Positions 26,019 to 33,410 of a stretch of 64,000 nt of DNA are shown piece by piece. This stretch comes from Bradyrhizobium sp. OK095 (lineage in GTDB: Bacteria > Pseudomonadota > Alphaproteobacteria > Rhizobiales > Xanthobacteraceae): assembly GCF_900109945.1 (NCBI RefSeq), contig NZ_FOBX01000004.1, positions 124,001 to 188,000 on the forward strand, given 5' to 3'. Position numbers and translations under genes: made by a program. Under the pieces are notes generated by a model. It was not told the DNA's origin and did no database searches. It saw nothing but the letters and a program-made list of their open reading frames with translations. Positions within the stretch are counted from its first letter, which is position 1. Each line of letters begins with the position of its first letter.

Positions 26019-26792
26019 ATGGACCTGATCGCCAACCACATCTCCCACCGCTTCGGCGATCTCGCCGTGCTCGACGACGTCTCTTTCGCCGTCAGCGCAG
26101 GTGAGGTCGTGGCGATCGTCGGTCCGTCCGGCTGCGGCAAGAGCACGTTGCTGTCGATCCTCGGCGGGTTGTTGCAGCCGACCTCCGGTGCGCCCGAGCT
26201 GCGCGGGGCGCCGCCGGCGGACAGTCTCAATCCGCTGACCTTCGTGTTCCAGGATTTTGCGCTGCTGCCCTGGGCTACGGTCGAGGAGAACGTCGAATTC
26301 CCGTTGCTGCATACGCAGCTCTCGGCAACACAGCGCCGCGCTTTGGTCGACGACGCCCTGCGCCGCACCGGGCTGACGGATTTTCGCAAAACCTATCCAA
26401 AGCAGCTCTCCGGCGGCATGCGCCAGCGCGTCGGCATTTCGCGCGCGCTCGCGGTCAAGCCCGCGATCCTCTTGATGGACGAGCCGCTCTCGGCGCTGGA
26501 CTCGCAGACGCGCGAGCTGCTGATGGAGGATTTCGTCCGCCTGCTCGCCGACGGCGGCATGGGCGCGGTCTATGTCACGCATAATCTCGAAGAGGCCGCG
26601 CGCCTCGCCGACCGCATCGTGGTGCTGTCGCGCCGGCCGGGCCGCATCCGCGAGGTCGTGACCGTGCCGATGACGCGCACGGAGCGCGGCGAAGCCGCTG
26701 CGCGCGAAAAGCTGCTCGCGCTCCAGAACCAGATCTGGTCGCTGATCCGCAACGAGGCGATCGATGCCGAGCGCGAGGTCCAGCATGCTTGA
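26019..26792 (+). CDS. ABC transporter ATP-binding protein (NitT/TauT type), 257 aa
   Basis: All the nucleotide-binding motifs are present: Walker A GPSGCGKST (35-43), the Q-loop VFQDFALLPWATV, the signature LSGGMRQRV, Walker B ILLMDEPLSALD and the H-loop VYVTHNLEEA. It is the energising subunit of the importer, starting 16 bp after the binding-protein gene. Its last eight bases overlap the start of the permease gene, which points to translational coupling. The order and similarity match SsuB/TauB-type ATPases. Confidence 0.95.
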   Translation: MDLIANHISHRFGDLAVLDDVSFAVSAGEVVAIVGPSGCGKSTLLSILGGLLQPTSGAPELRGAPPADSLNPLTFVFQDFALLPWATVEENVEFPLLHTQLSATQRRALVDDALRRTGLTDFRKTYPKQLSGGMRQRVGISRALAVKPAILLMDEPLSALDSQTRELLMEDFVRLLADGGMGAVYVTHNLEEAARLADRIVVLSRRPGRIREVVTVPMTRTERGEAAAREKLLALQNQIWSLIRNEAIDAEREVQHA

Positions 26793-27600
26793 TCGCGCGG
26801 CGACGGAGATTACAAGCGCGACGCGGCCCGTCCGTTTTCGCGGCGGAGGCTTCGTGCCCGCGAGCAGCCGTTTTGGTGGCTGGATCGCACTCGCGCTGGT
26901 CATCGCGATCTGGCAGGCCGCCGGCAGCACGGGTCTGGTCAATCCTCTGTTCCTGCCCGCGCCATTCGCGATCGCGCGGGCGATCTACCAGCTCGCGATC
27001 TCAGGCGCGCTCTGGCAGCATCTCTCGGCCTCACTCCTCCGCATCGGTGTCGGCTGGGTGCTTGGCACCGCGGCCGGTGTCGCCGTCGGCTTCGCCATCG
27101 GCCTGTCGCGGCTGGCGCGCAGCGTCGGCATCACCTTTATCTCGGCGCTGTTTCCGATCCCGAAGATCGCGCTGCTGCCGCTGCTGATCCTCTGGCTCGG
27201 CATCGGCGAAGAGCCGAAGATCGCGACGATTGCACTCGGCGTGTTCTTCTCGACCGCGATCTCGGTCTATAGCGGCGTCGACGCGGTGCCACGCAATCTC
27301 ATCCGCATGGCGCAGAGTTTCAACGTCCCCTTCGCCACCATCGTGCGCAAGGTGGTCTGGCCCGGCGCGCTGCCGGCGATCCTCGCCGGCTTCCGCATCA
27401 CGGCCTCTGTGGCGTTACTGCTCGTCGTCAGCGCCGAGATGATCGGCGCGCAATACGGCATCGGCGCGTTCGTGCTTCAGGCCGGCAATCTGATGCAGAC
27501 GGATCAGCTGCTCGCGGGCGTGGTGATTTTGTCGGTGTTCGGGCTGGTGGTGGGGAAGGTGATCAATCTTCTGGAGACGCGGTTGTTGCACTGGCGGTGA
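26785..27600 (+). CDS. ABC transporter permease (NitT/TauT type), 271 aa
   Basis: An integral membrane protein with about six hydrophobic segments and the permease EAA-like loop (MAQSFNVPFATIVRKVVWPG, about 178-197, quoted to 20) that contacts the ATPase. I start it at the ATG that overlaps the ATPase stop. Its stop precedes a family-A repeat. It completes the three-gene importer; with the flavoprotein upstream and LysR divergent, the four genes look like one regulated unit. Confidence 0.93.
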   Translation: MLDRAATEITSATRPVRFRGGGFVPASSRFGGWIALALVIAIWQAAGSTGLVNPLFLPAPFAIARAIYQLAISGALWQHLSASLLRIGVGWVLGTAAGVAVGFAIGLSRLARSVGITFISALFPIPKIALLPLLILWLGIGEEPKIATIALGVFFSTAISVYSGVDAVPRNLIRMAQSFNVPFATIVRKVVWPGALPAILAGFRITASVALLLVVSAEMIGAQYGIGAFVLQAGNLMQTDQLLAGVVILSVFGLVVGKVINLLETRLLHWR

Positions 27601-27609
27601 GGCATACTC

Positions 27610-27696
27610 CGTCATTGCGAGCGCAGCGAAGCAATCCAGAGTCTTTCCGCGGCGGGATTCTGGATTGCTTCGTCGCAAGAGCTCCTCGCAATGACG
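27610..27696. repeat. Intergenic palindromic repeat, family A, copy 3
   Basis: An 87-bp copy with CGTCATTGCGAG at one end and CTCGCAATGACG at the other, plus the inner AAGCAATCCAGA / TCTGGATTGCTT pair around CCGCGG. It lies between the convergent permease and gentisate dioxygenase genes and could act as a bidirectional stem-loop at the transcript ends. Confidence 0.85.
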
Positions 27697-27715
27697 ATGT
27701 GGTCAGCAGCGTGGC

Positions 27716-28756
27716 CTACGCGTTGCCTCTATCCTCGCGAAACAGATCCAGCTTCTGCTGCACCGGCCGGTCCGAGAAACTAAAGAGCACCGCATCCTCA
27801 TCCGCCTCGTGCGTCACCCACTGCCAGCTCGGCACCACGAACAAATCGCGCGGGCCCCATTCGAAAACGGATTCGCCGATACGGCTGCGTCCCCGGCCCT
27901 CGATCGGGCAGAACACCGTCGCATCCGTCGCGCGGTAACGCGCGGTCTTAAAACCCTTGGGCAATAGCTGGATGAAGGTGCCGATGGTCGGCATCGCGAA
28001 ATCGCCGGTCTCGGGGTTGCTGAATTTCAGCTTCAGCCCGTGGCAAGCGTCCCATTCCTGGCTCGTGCGGGCCTTCTCCAGCGCTTCGCGGGTGTAGGCA
28101 TAGGGATAGCTGAAGATCGGCGAGGTCTTTGAGCTCCGCTTCACATCGACCGGCAGCAGATTGTGGCCGTAGCGCGCAAAGCTGTCGCCGGCGGGTCTTG
28201 TGATCTTCTGCTGGTCTTCCTTGGAGCCTTCGGCAAAGGAACAGTCGAAGAACTGCACCAGCGGGATGTCGAGGCCGTCGAGCCAGAACATCGGCTCATC
28301 AGTCTCGTTGGAATGATCGTGCCAGGTCATCGACGGCGTGATGATGAAATCCCCTTGCTCCATCGCGGTGCGCTCGCCGTCGACCGCGGTGTGGGCGCCC
28401 TTGCCCTCGAGCACGAAGCGCAGTGCCGACTGGCTGTGGCGGTGTGCGGGCGCGACATCGCCGGGCACCACCATTTGCACGCCGGCATAGAGCGAGGTCG
28501 TGATTTTTGATTGCCCGCGCAGTCCGGGGTTTTCGAGCACCAGCACGCGCCGCTCGGCTTCCTTGGCGGTGATCAGCTTGCCGGCTTCGGCCATGTAGTC
28601 GCGGATGACATCGAACTTCCAGAGGTGCGGCCGGCAGGCGCTCTTCGGCTCCGGCGTGATCAGATCGCTCATCACCGTCCACAGCGCGGTGAGATTTTCG
28701 CCGTCGATCTTCTTGTAGAACGCCTCGCGTTCCGGCGTCTTGGTCACGGCTTCCAT
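27716..28756 (-). CDS. Gentisate 1,2-dioxygenase, 346 aa
   Basis: A bicupin ring-cleaving dioxygenase. The first cupin carries HRHSQSALRFVLEGKGAHT (105-123) with the HRH iron ligands, and WHDHSNETDEPMFWLDGLD (145-163) gives another His pair. The WLDGLD segment is conserved in gentisate and salicylate dioxygenases, and the length of about 346 residues matches. It opens gentisate to maleylpyruvate using Fe(II) and O2. The ATG has GGGAG upstream; the longer frame to 28828 crosses the promoter. It is divergent from maleylpyruvate isomerase across a shared control region containing the putative MarR operator. Confidence 0.93.
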   Translation of the reverse strand: MEAVTKTPEREAFYKKIDGENLTALWTVMSDLITPEPKSACRPHLWKFDVIRDYMAEAGKLITAKEAERRVLVLENPGLRGQSKITTSLYAGVQMVVPGDVAPAHRHSQSALRFVLEGKGAHTAVDGERTAMEQGDFIITPSMTWHDHSNETDEPMFWLDGLDIPLVQFFDCSFAEGSKEDQQKITRPAGDSFARYGHNLLPVDVKRSSKTSPIFSYPYAYTREALEKARTSQEWDACHGLKLKFSNPETGDFAMPTIGTFIQLLPKGFKTARYRATDATVFCPIEGRGRSRIGESVFEWGPRDLFVVPSWQWVTHEADEDAVLFSFSDRPVQQKLDLFREDRGNA

Positions 28757-28782
28757 GGTTGCTGCTCCCGTTCGTTTTGTTG

Positions 28783-28807
28783 ATTGACAGTATACTGACG
28801 ATCTAGG
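28783..28807. promoter_or_regulatory. Putative MarR operator, site 1 (gentisate dioxygenase / isomerase gap)
   Basis: A 25-bp element that begins ATTGACAGTATACT and ends ATCTAGG, matching the element at 32903-32927 at 23 of 25 positions. Its core CAGTATACTG (28788-28797) is a perfect 10-bp palindrome. It overlaps the predicted -10 box of the dioxygenase promoter, a typical repressor position. A second small inverted repeat, CGTCA-ACG-TGACG, lies at 28811-28823. The neighbouring MarR gene is the best candidate binder; that link is inference. Confidence 0.65.
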
Positions 28808-28816
28808 TAGCGTCAA
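28789..28816 (-). promoter_or_regulatory. Sigma-70-type promoter of gentisate dioxygenase
   Basis: Read on the minus strand, TTGACG (28816-28811) and TATACT (28794-28789) are separated by 16 bp. Transcription would start near 28782, giving a leader of about 26 bases to the ATG with GGGAG inside. The -10 box lies within the CAGTATACTG palindrome. Confidence 0.6.
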
Positions 28817-28850
28817 CGTGACGAACAAGAACGAAAATGGGAGGGTTCCG

Positions 28851-29483
28851 ATGAAGCTGCACGGCTATTTCCGATCGAGCGCCGCCTATCGCGTGCGGAT
28901 CGCGCTGAACCTCAAGGGCCTCGGCGCCGAGCATCTTCCGCATCACTTACGCAAGGGCGAGCAATGCGCGCCCGCCTATCTCGCCATCAACCCGCAAGGG
29001 TTGGTGCCTGCGCTGGAGGACGATGCGGGTACGGTGTTAACCCAATCGGTCGCGATCATCGAATGGCTCGATGAGACTCACCCCCATCCGCCGCTGCTGC
29101 CGAAGGATGCGTTGCAGCGCGCCAGGGTGCGGGCGTTCGCACTGGCGATCACCTGCGATACCCACCCCGTGCAGAATTTGAAGGTGCTGGCGCGGTTGCG
29201 CGAGCTCGGCCTGGCCGAAGAGAAGGTCCAGGAATGGGCTGCCTGGGTCAACCGCGAGGGGCTGTCGGCGTGCGAGACGCTGATCTCGGACGAGCCGGGC
29301 TCGTTCTGCTTCGGCGATGTGCCGACGCTCGCCGATCTCTGCCTGGTGCCGCAGCTCGCCAACGCGCGCCGCTTCGGCGTCGACGTCGGGGTCTATCCGC
29401 GCCTGCTGAAGGCGGAAGCTGCGGCAAAAGCGCTGCCGGCGTTCGCCGATGCCGCCCCGGAGAAGCAGCCCGATGCCGAGTAA
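28851..29483 (+). CDS. Maleylpyruvate / maleylacetoacetate isomerase (zeta-class GST), 210 aa
   Basis: The N-terminus KLHGYFRSSAAYRVRIALNL carries the zeta-class glutathione transferase signature SSAAYRVRIAL, with the active-site serine pair. INPQGLVPALEDD and LTQSVAIIEWLDE are the glutathione-binding segments. The enzyme isomerises maleylpyruvate (from gentisate) or maleylacetoacetate (from homogentisate) to the fumaryl form. Divergence from gentisate dioxygenase favours maleylpyruvate. The ATG at 28851 follows GGGAGG. The downstream MarR gene overlaps its end by 11 bases. A fumarylpyruvate hydrolase, the next enzyme, is not in the window. Confidence 0.9.
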   Translation: MKLHGYFRSSAAYRVRIALNLKGLGAEHLPHHLRKGEQCAPAYLAINPQGLVPALEDDAGTVLTQSVAIIEWLDETHPHPPLLPKDALQRARVRAFALAITCDTHPVQNLKVLARLRELGLAEEKVQEWAAWVNREGLSACETLISDEPGSFCFGDVPTLADLCLVPQLANARRFGVDVGVYPRLLKAEAAAKALPAFADAAPEKQPDAE

Positions 29484-29982
29484 GCCTGCCCCGATCACGA
29501 TCGACGCGGTCTATGCTGCGCCGGGCTATCTGTTCCGGCGCATGCAGCAGATCGCGGTCTCGATCTTCATGGAGGAGTGCAAGGCGTTCGATCTCACGCC
29601 GGTGCAATATGCCGCGCTGATCGCGATCCACACCCATCCCGGCATCGACGCGACGCGGCTGTCGGCAGTGATCGCCTTCGACCGCTCCACGCTCGGCAGC
29701 GTGATCGAGCGGCTCCAGGCCAAGGATTTTGTCGAGCGTAAGCCGGCGCCCGAGGACAAGCGGATCAAGCTGCTCCATCTGACCAAGTCGGGCGCGGCGA
29801 TCCTGCGCGAGATCATCCCCGCAGTCGAGCGCGCCCAGGCGCGCATGCTGGAGCCGCTCAAGCCCGCGGACCGCAAGGCGCTGATGGGGCTGATGGTGCA
29901 GCTCGTCGATCTCAACAACGAGGCCTCGCGGGTGCCGTTGCGGGCGGAAGATGCGCTGGAGCATCTGGGGAAGGCGGGGTAA
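29473..29982 (+). CDS. MarR-family transcriptional regulator, 169 aa
   Basis: A winged-helix regulator with helices around VQYAALIAIHTHPGIDATRL and the recognition region AFDRSTLGSVIERLQAKDFV. The wing reads RKPAPEDKRIKLLHLTKSG, with the conserved D-R pair of MarR proteins. MarR proteins next to aromatic-acid CoA ligases usually repress the pathway and release DNA on binding the acyl-CoA or acid. It is cotranscribed with maleylpyruvate isomerase (overlapping start). The near-identical elements at 28783 and 32903 are likely binding sites. Confidence 0.92.
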   Translation: MPSKPAPITIDAVYAAPGYLFRRMQQIAVSIFMEECKAFDLTPVQYAALIAIHTHPGIDATRLSAVIAFDRSTLGSVIERLQAKDFVERKPAPEDKRIKLLHLTKSGAAILREIIPAVERAQARMLEPLKPADRKALMGLMVQLVDLNNEASRVPLRAEDALEHLGKAG

Positions 29983-30009
29983 GGGGGTATGCCGTTGCAA
30001 CAAAAACGG

Positions 30010-30114
30010 TGTCATTCCCCGCGAAGGCGGGGAATCCAGTACGCCGCGGCCTCTCGGCTCAATCACAACTGCCTCTGGAATACTGGATCGTCCGGTCAAG
30101 CCGGACGATGACGG
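30010..30114. repeat. Intergenic palindromic repeat, family B
   Basis: About 105 bp with outer GTCAT / ATGAC ends. Hairpin arms CCCCGC-GAAG-GCGGGG and CGTCCGG-TCAAG-CCGGACG and an inner inverted pair ATCCAGTA / TACTGGAT are present. It separates the MarR gene from the convergent CoA ligase gene and could end both transcripts. Only one copy is in this window, though the style is that of dispersed bradyrhizobial elements. Confidence 0.75.
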
Positions 30115-30120
30115 CGGTGG

Positions 30121-31734
30121 TCACATCCGCAACAACGCCTGCCGGTCAATCTTCCCCGTGCCCGTCTTCGGCAGCTCGTCGGTAAAAATCACTTCGCGCG
30201 GATATTTGTACGGCAGCAGCTTGCCTTTGACGTAGTCCTGAAGTCGCCGTGTCGCCTCGCTCTGGTCAGCGGCGCGATTGTTCATCACCACCACCGCCTT
30301 CAGCGTCATGCGACGGTCGGGCAGCTCGGCGGCGAACACCGCGCATTCGCGGATATCGGGGTGGTCGGCGAGGCACAGCTCGACCTCTAGCGGGTAGACC
30401 CACTGGCCCGAGATCTTGATCAAATCATCGGCGCGGCCGCGGAAGAAGTGAAAACCGTCGGCATCTCGGACGAAGCGGTCGCCGGTGTAGATCCAGCCGC
30501 CCTCGCGAATGGTCTCGGCGGATTTCTCCGGCCGGTTCCAGTACAGGGGGGTGTTGGAATCGCCACGGACCCACAAAATGCCTTCCTCGTCGTCGGCGAC
30601 GTCGCGGCCCTCCTTGTCGCGCAGCGCGACCTCGTAGCCGGGCACGCGCAAGCCCGCGGCGCCGAGCTTCTTCTGCTCGGGGCGGTTGGACAGATAAATG
30701 TGCAGCACCTCGGTCGAGCCGAGGCCTTCGACGATCTCAAGCCCCGTGAGCGTCTTCCAGCCGTTGAAGACCTCCGCCGAGAGCACCTCGGCGGCGGAGA
30801 GCGACATGCGCAGCGACGAAAAGTTCGTCTTGTCCGCGCCCTCGGCCTTGGTCAGCGACGTGTACAGCGTCGGAAGGCCGAAGAAGACTGATGGCTTATA
30901 TCGCTCGATCGCGGCAAAGATCGACGCGGGCTTCGGCTGGCCCGGCAGCAGCAGCGTCGCCGCACCCGCCGAGAACGGGAAGGTGACGGAGTTACCAAAA
31001 CCGTAGGCAAAGAAGATCTTCGGCACCGAGAAGCAGATGTCGTCCGGCGTCAGCTTCAGCACGTTCTGTGCGAAGGCTACATCGCTGTAAGCCATGTCGT
31101 GCTGGAGATGCACGATGCCCTTGGGCCGGCCGGTCGAGCCGGAGGAGTACATCCAGAACGCCATCTCGTTACGATGGGTGTCGGCTTCCGCCAGCTCAGT
31201 CGGGAATTGCGCGAGCCAACTTGCCGCGCCAATCGCATTTGGCGCGGCGTGATCACCGACCTCGCCGTTGACGACGATCAGCGTGCGCAGGCTGGTGTCC
31301 TTGCATGCCTCGGTATTGAAGCGGGCAGAGAATTCGGACTCGGCGACCGCAACATTTGCGCCGGAATCGGCGAGATAGAATTGCAGCAGATCCGGCGGCG
31401 TCAGCGTGTTGATCAGCAGCGGCACGAAGCCTGCACGCACCGCGCCGAAGAAGGCGGCAGGATAAGCCGGCGTGTCGTCGAGGAACAGCAGCACGCGGTC
31501 GCCGCGCTTCAGGCCGAGCGAGGTAAAGCCGTTGCCCCACCGGCAAGCTTCCGCGCAAAGCTCGGCATAGGTCCGCGTGCCCGCCGGGCCGATCAGCGCG
31601 AGCCTGTCGCCGTGACCCTTGGCGAGATTGTCGAACAGCACGCGGCTGGCGTTGTAAATTTGCGGAACGGCAAAGCCGATCTCGCGGGCGCCCGCACAGT
31701 CCGCGGGCACCTGATCGCGGATCTCGTTGCTCAT
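30121..31734 (-). CDS. Benzoate-CoA ligase family protein (AMP-forming), 537 aa
   Basis: An adenylating enzyme with the ATP loop YSSGSTGRPKGIVH (about 191-204), ICFSVPKIFFAYGFGNSVTF (quoted to 20), the hinge region TGDRFVRDADGFHFFRGRADD and the catalytic lysine in LPKTGTGKIDRQALL at the C-terminus. KIFFAYGFGN is characteristic of benzoate-CoA ligase relatives that take benzoate, hydroxybenzoates or 2-aminobenzoate. Its ATG overlaps the stop of the flavoprotein hydroxylase (ATGA), so the two are coupled. It likely forms a hydroxybenzoyl-CoA for that hydroxylase. Confidence 0.92.
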   Translation of the reverse strand: MSNEIRDQVPADCAGAREIGFAVPQIYNASRVLFDNLAKGHGDRLALIGPAGTRTYAELCAEACRWGNGFTSLGLKRGDRVLLFLDDTPAYPAAFFGAVRAGFVPLLINTLTPPDLLQFYLADSGANVAVAESEFSARFNTEACKDTSLRTLIVVNGEVGDHAAPNAIGAASWLAQFPTELAEADTHRNEMAFWMYSSGSTGRPKGIVHLQHDMAYSDVAFAQNVLKLTPDDICFSVPKIFFAYGFGNSVTFPFSAGAATLLLPGQPKPASIFAAIERYKPSVFFGLPTLYTSLTKAEGADKTNFSSLRMSLSAAEVLSAEVFNGWKTLTGLEIVEGLGSTEVLHIYLSNRPEQKKLGAAGLRVPGYEVALRDKEGRDVADDEEGILWVRGDSNTPLYWNRPEKSAETIREGGWIYTGDRFVRDADGFHFFRGRADDLIKISGQWVYPLEVELCLADHPDIRECAVFAAELPDRRMTLKAVVVMNNRAADQSEATRRLQDYVKGKLLPYKYPREVIFTDELPKTGTGKIDRQALLRM

Positions 31735-32888
31735 GCCGTAGCCTCGCCGTCCGTATCTTCGCCACCGTTCTTGGCGGCCTCGTACCGCGCCATGAAGGCG
31801 GGCGACATGTGGCGCAGGCGTGCATCGTCGATGCGCCCGGAGCGGGTGATATAGCTGTAGGCAAAGTCCACCAGATCAAGCTGCATGTGCTGGGCGAAGT
31901 GCTCGTACCAGAAGGCGCTGGTGCGTGCAGCATTGACCAGCTTCTGCACCACCGGCTTTCGCGCGGCCTGATAGCGATGCAGGGCGGTGGTCAGATGCGC
32001 ATCGGATTCCAGCGCCTTGACCAGCGCAATCGCATCCTCGATCGCAAGCCGCGTGCCCGAGCCGATCGAGAAATGCGCCGAGTGCAGGGCGTCCCCGATC
32101 AGCACCATGTTCTTGAACGACCAGTGCTCGTTCCAGACCCAGGGGAAATTGCGCCACACCGATTTGTTGGAGACGAGGCAATGGCCGCCGAGCGTGTCGG
32201 CAAACACCTCCTCGCAGACGCCCTTGGACTGCTCGACGTCCTTGTAGGCGAAGCCGTAGGCCTGCCACGTCGCGTGGTCGCATTCGACCAGGAAAGTGCT
32301 CATGGTCGGCGAGTAGCGGTAGTGGTGGGCGTTGAAGGCGCCGCGGTCGGTCTTCACAAACGTCTGCGACAGCGTATCGAAGCGTTTTGAGGTGCCGTAC
32401 CAGACGAACTTGTTGGACGAGTAGGACAGCGACGTGCCGAAATCGCCCTCATAGGCGCGGCGTACCAGCGAGTTCAGCCCGTCGGCGGCGATAATGAGGT
32501 CGTGGCCGTTAAGCTGGTCGATCGTATGGATCTGGGTGTCGAAGCGCGGCGTGACGCCGACATCGAGCGCGCGCTGCTGGAGGAATTGCAAAAGCTCGAG
32601 CCGGCCGATCGAGGAGAAGCCGACACCGTCGATGGCGACGCTGTCGCCGGCGAGGTTCAGCGTGATGTTCTCCCAGCTCTCCATATGCGGCGCGATCGCG
32701 TCGACCGTCTCGGGGTCGTCTGCGCGCAAAAATTCCAGCGCCTGGTCGGAGAATACGACGCCAAAGCCCCAGGTCGCGTCGGCCGGGTTCTGTTCGAACA
32801 GGTCGACTTGATCCTCAGGGTGACGCTTCTTCCAGAGATAGGCGAAGTAGAGCCCACCGGGCCCCCCGCCAATCACGGCGATCCGCAA
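31731..32888 (-). CDS. FAD-dependent aryl-CoA hydroxylase, salicylyl-CoA 5-hydroxylase / VioD type, 385 aa
   Basis: A class A flavoprotein monooxygenase. GGGPGG (7-12) binds FAD, IIAADGLNSLVRR (about 132-144) is the mid-protein FAD motif, and LIGDALHSAHFSIGSGTRLA (263-282) is the GD motif in the special form shared by VioD and salicylyl-CoA 5-hydroxylase. It lacks the C-terminal old-yellow-enzyme domain of 2-aminobenzoyl-CoA monooxygenase/reductase. The start is TTG, seven bases after GGGAGG. Coupled to the CoA ligase and sharing an operator with gentisate dioxygenase, it probably makes gentisyl-CoA from a hydroxybenzoyl-CoA. Substrate identity is inference. Confidence 0.88.
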   Translation of the reverse strand: MRIAVIGGGPGGLYFAYLWKKRHPEDQVDLFEQNPADATWGFGVVFSDQALEFLRADDPETVDAIAPHMESWENITLNLAGDSVAIDGVGFSSIGRLELLQFLQQRALDVGVTPRFDTQIHTIDQLNGHDLIIAADGLNSLVRRAYEGDFGTSLSYSSNKFVWYGTSKRFDTLSQTFVKTDRGAFNAHHYRYSPTMSTFLVECDHATWQAYGFAYKDVEQSKGVCEEVFADTLGGHCLVSNKSVWRNFPWVWNEHWSFKNMVLIGDALHSAHFSIGSGTRLAIEDAIALVKALESDAHLTTALHRYQAARKPVVQKLVNAARTSAFWYEHFAQHMQLDLVDFAYSYITRSGRIDDARLRHMSPAFMARYEAAKNGGEDTDGEATA

Positions 32889-32902
32889 ATTCTGCCTCCC
32901 TA

Positions 32903-32927
32903 ATTGACAGTATACTTACTATCTAGG
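32903..32927. promoter_or_regulatory. Putative MarR operator, site 2 (hydroxylase/ligase promoter)
   Basis: This element repeats site 1 at 23 of 25 positions, beginning ATTGACAGTATACT and ending ATCTAGG, and starts 15 bases upstream of the TTG start of the hydroxylase. On the minus strand the core provides a TATACT -10 box with a weak TTAGGC -35 box 17 bp upstream. The orientation and strand are the same as at site 1. Confidence 0.65.
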
Positions 32928-33072
32928 GGTAGCCTAATGGGCTCCGGCTTCTCACGCCAGCGGAATTATCGAAGGCGCACCAAAGCCCACGCCCGGACAC
33001 GCGCATGGCGAGCGTCCGAAGCAGTGACATTGCGAATCATAGCCAAACCGCGCCGGCTTGGCTATTCGCGCG

Positions 33073-33288
33073 TCAGACGCAGCGCTTCACGTAGACCCCG
33101 TCCACCAGCACCCTGGTGCAGCGGACCACCGGAACCGGCTTGCGGACCACGACGGCTCCGTTCGGCCCGGCGCAGCCGGCCCGATAGACGCCGCGGGCGC
33201 ATACCACCGCATTGGCATCGGTAGCCTCGAAAGTCATGGTCGCGCCGAAAGCGAGGAGCGCGGAAGCGATGAGCAGCAATGAACGCAT
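33073..33288 (-). CDS. Small secreted cysteine-containing protein, 71 aa
   Basis: MRSLLLIASALLAFGATMTFEATDANA is a signal peptide of about 27 residues. The mature part of about 44 residues has four cysteines (VCARGVYRAGCAGPNG and RCTRVLVDGVYVKRCV), enough for two disulfides. Short secreted proteins of this look are common in bradyrhizobia, and their function is unknown. A GAGGACA ribosome site precedes the ATG. It is a single-gene unit. Confidence 0.75.
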   Translation of the reverse strand: MRSLLLIASALLAFGATMTFEATDANAVVCARGVYRAGCAGPNGAVVVRKPVPVVRCTRVLVDGVYVKRCV

Positions 33289-33410
33289 ATTGTCCTCCGG
33301 TCTTGTCGTGAAGCCTTGTCTTGATTGAAATCGATATCAGCAAAGGTTTGTCGCAACAGGCGCGCAAAAATTCATGCGCGCACGCTGCCGATCAGTATCG
33401 TGCGCTGCTG

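Noticed and set aside
23591..27600. Assignment of the FAD oxidoreductase and ABC importer to the MarR-controlled gentisate regulon
   Set aside because: Neither the LysR-divergent gap nor the importer leader contains the 25-bp element, so shared regulation is not supported; proximity alone remains.
28818..28850. Upstream start of the isomerase (MTNKNENG)
   Set aside because: The ATG at 28851 has GGGAGG in front and begins the conserved zeta-GST fold; the extension adds only polar residues next to the promoter.
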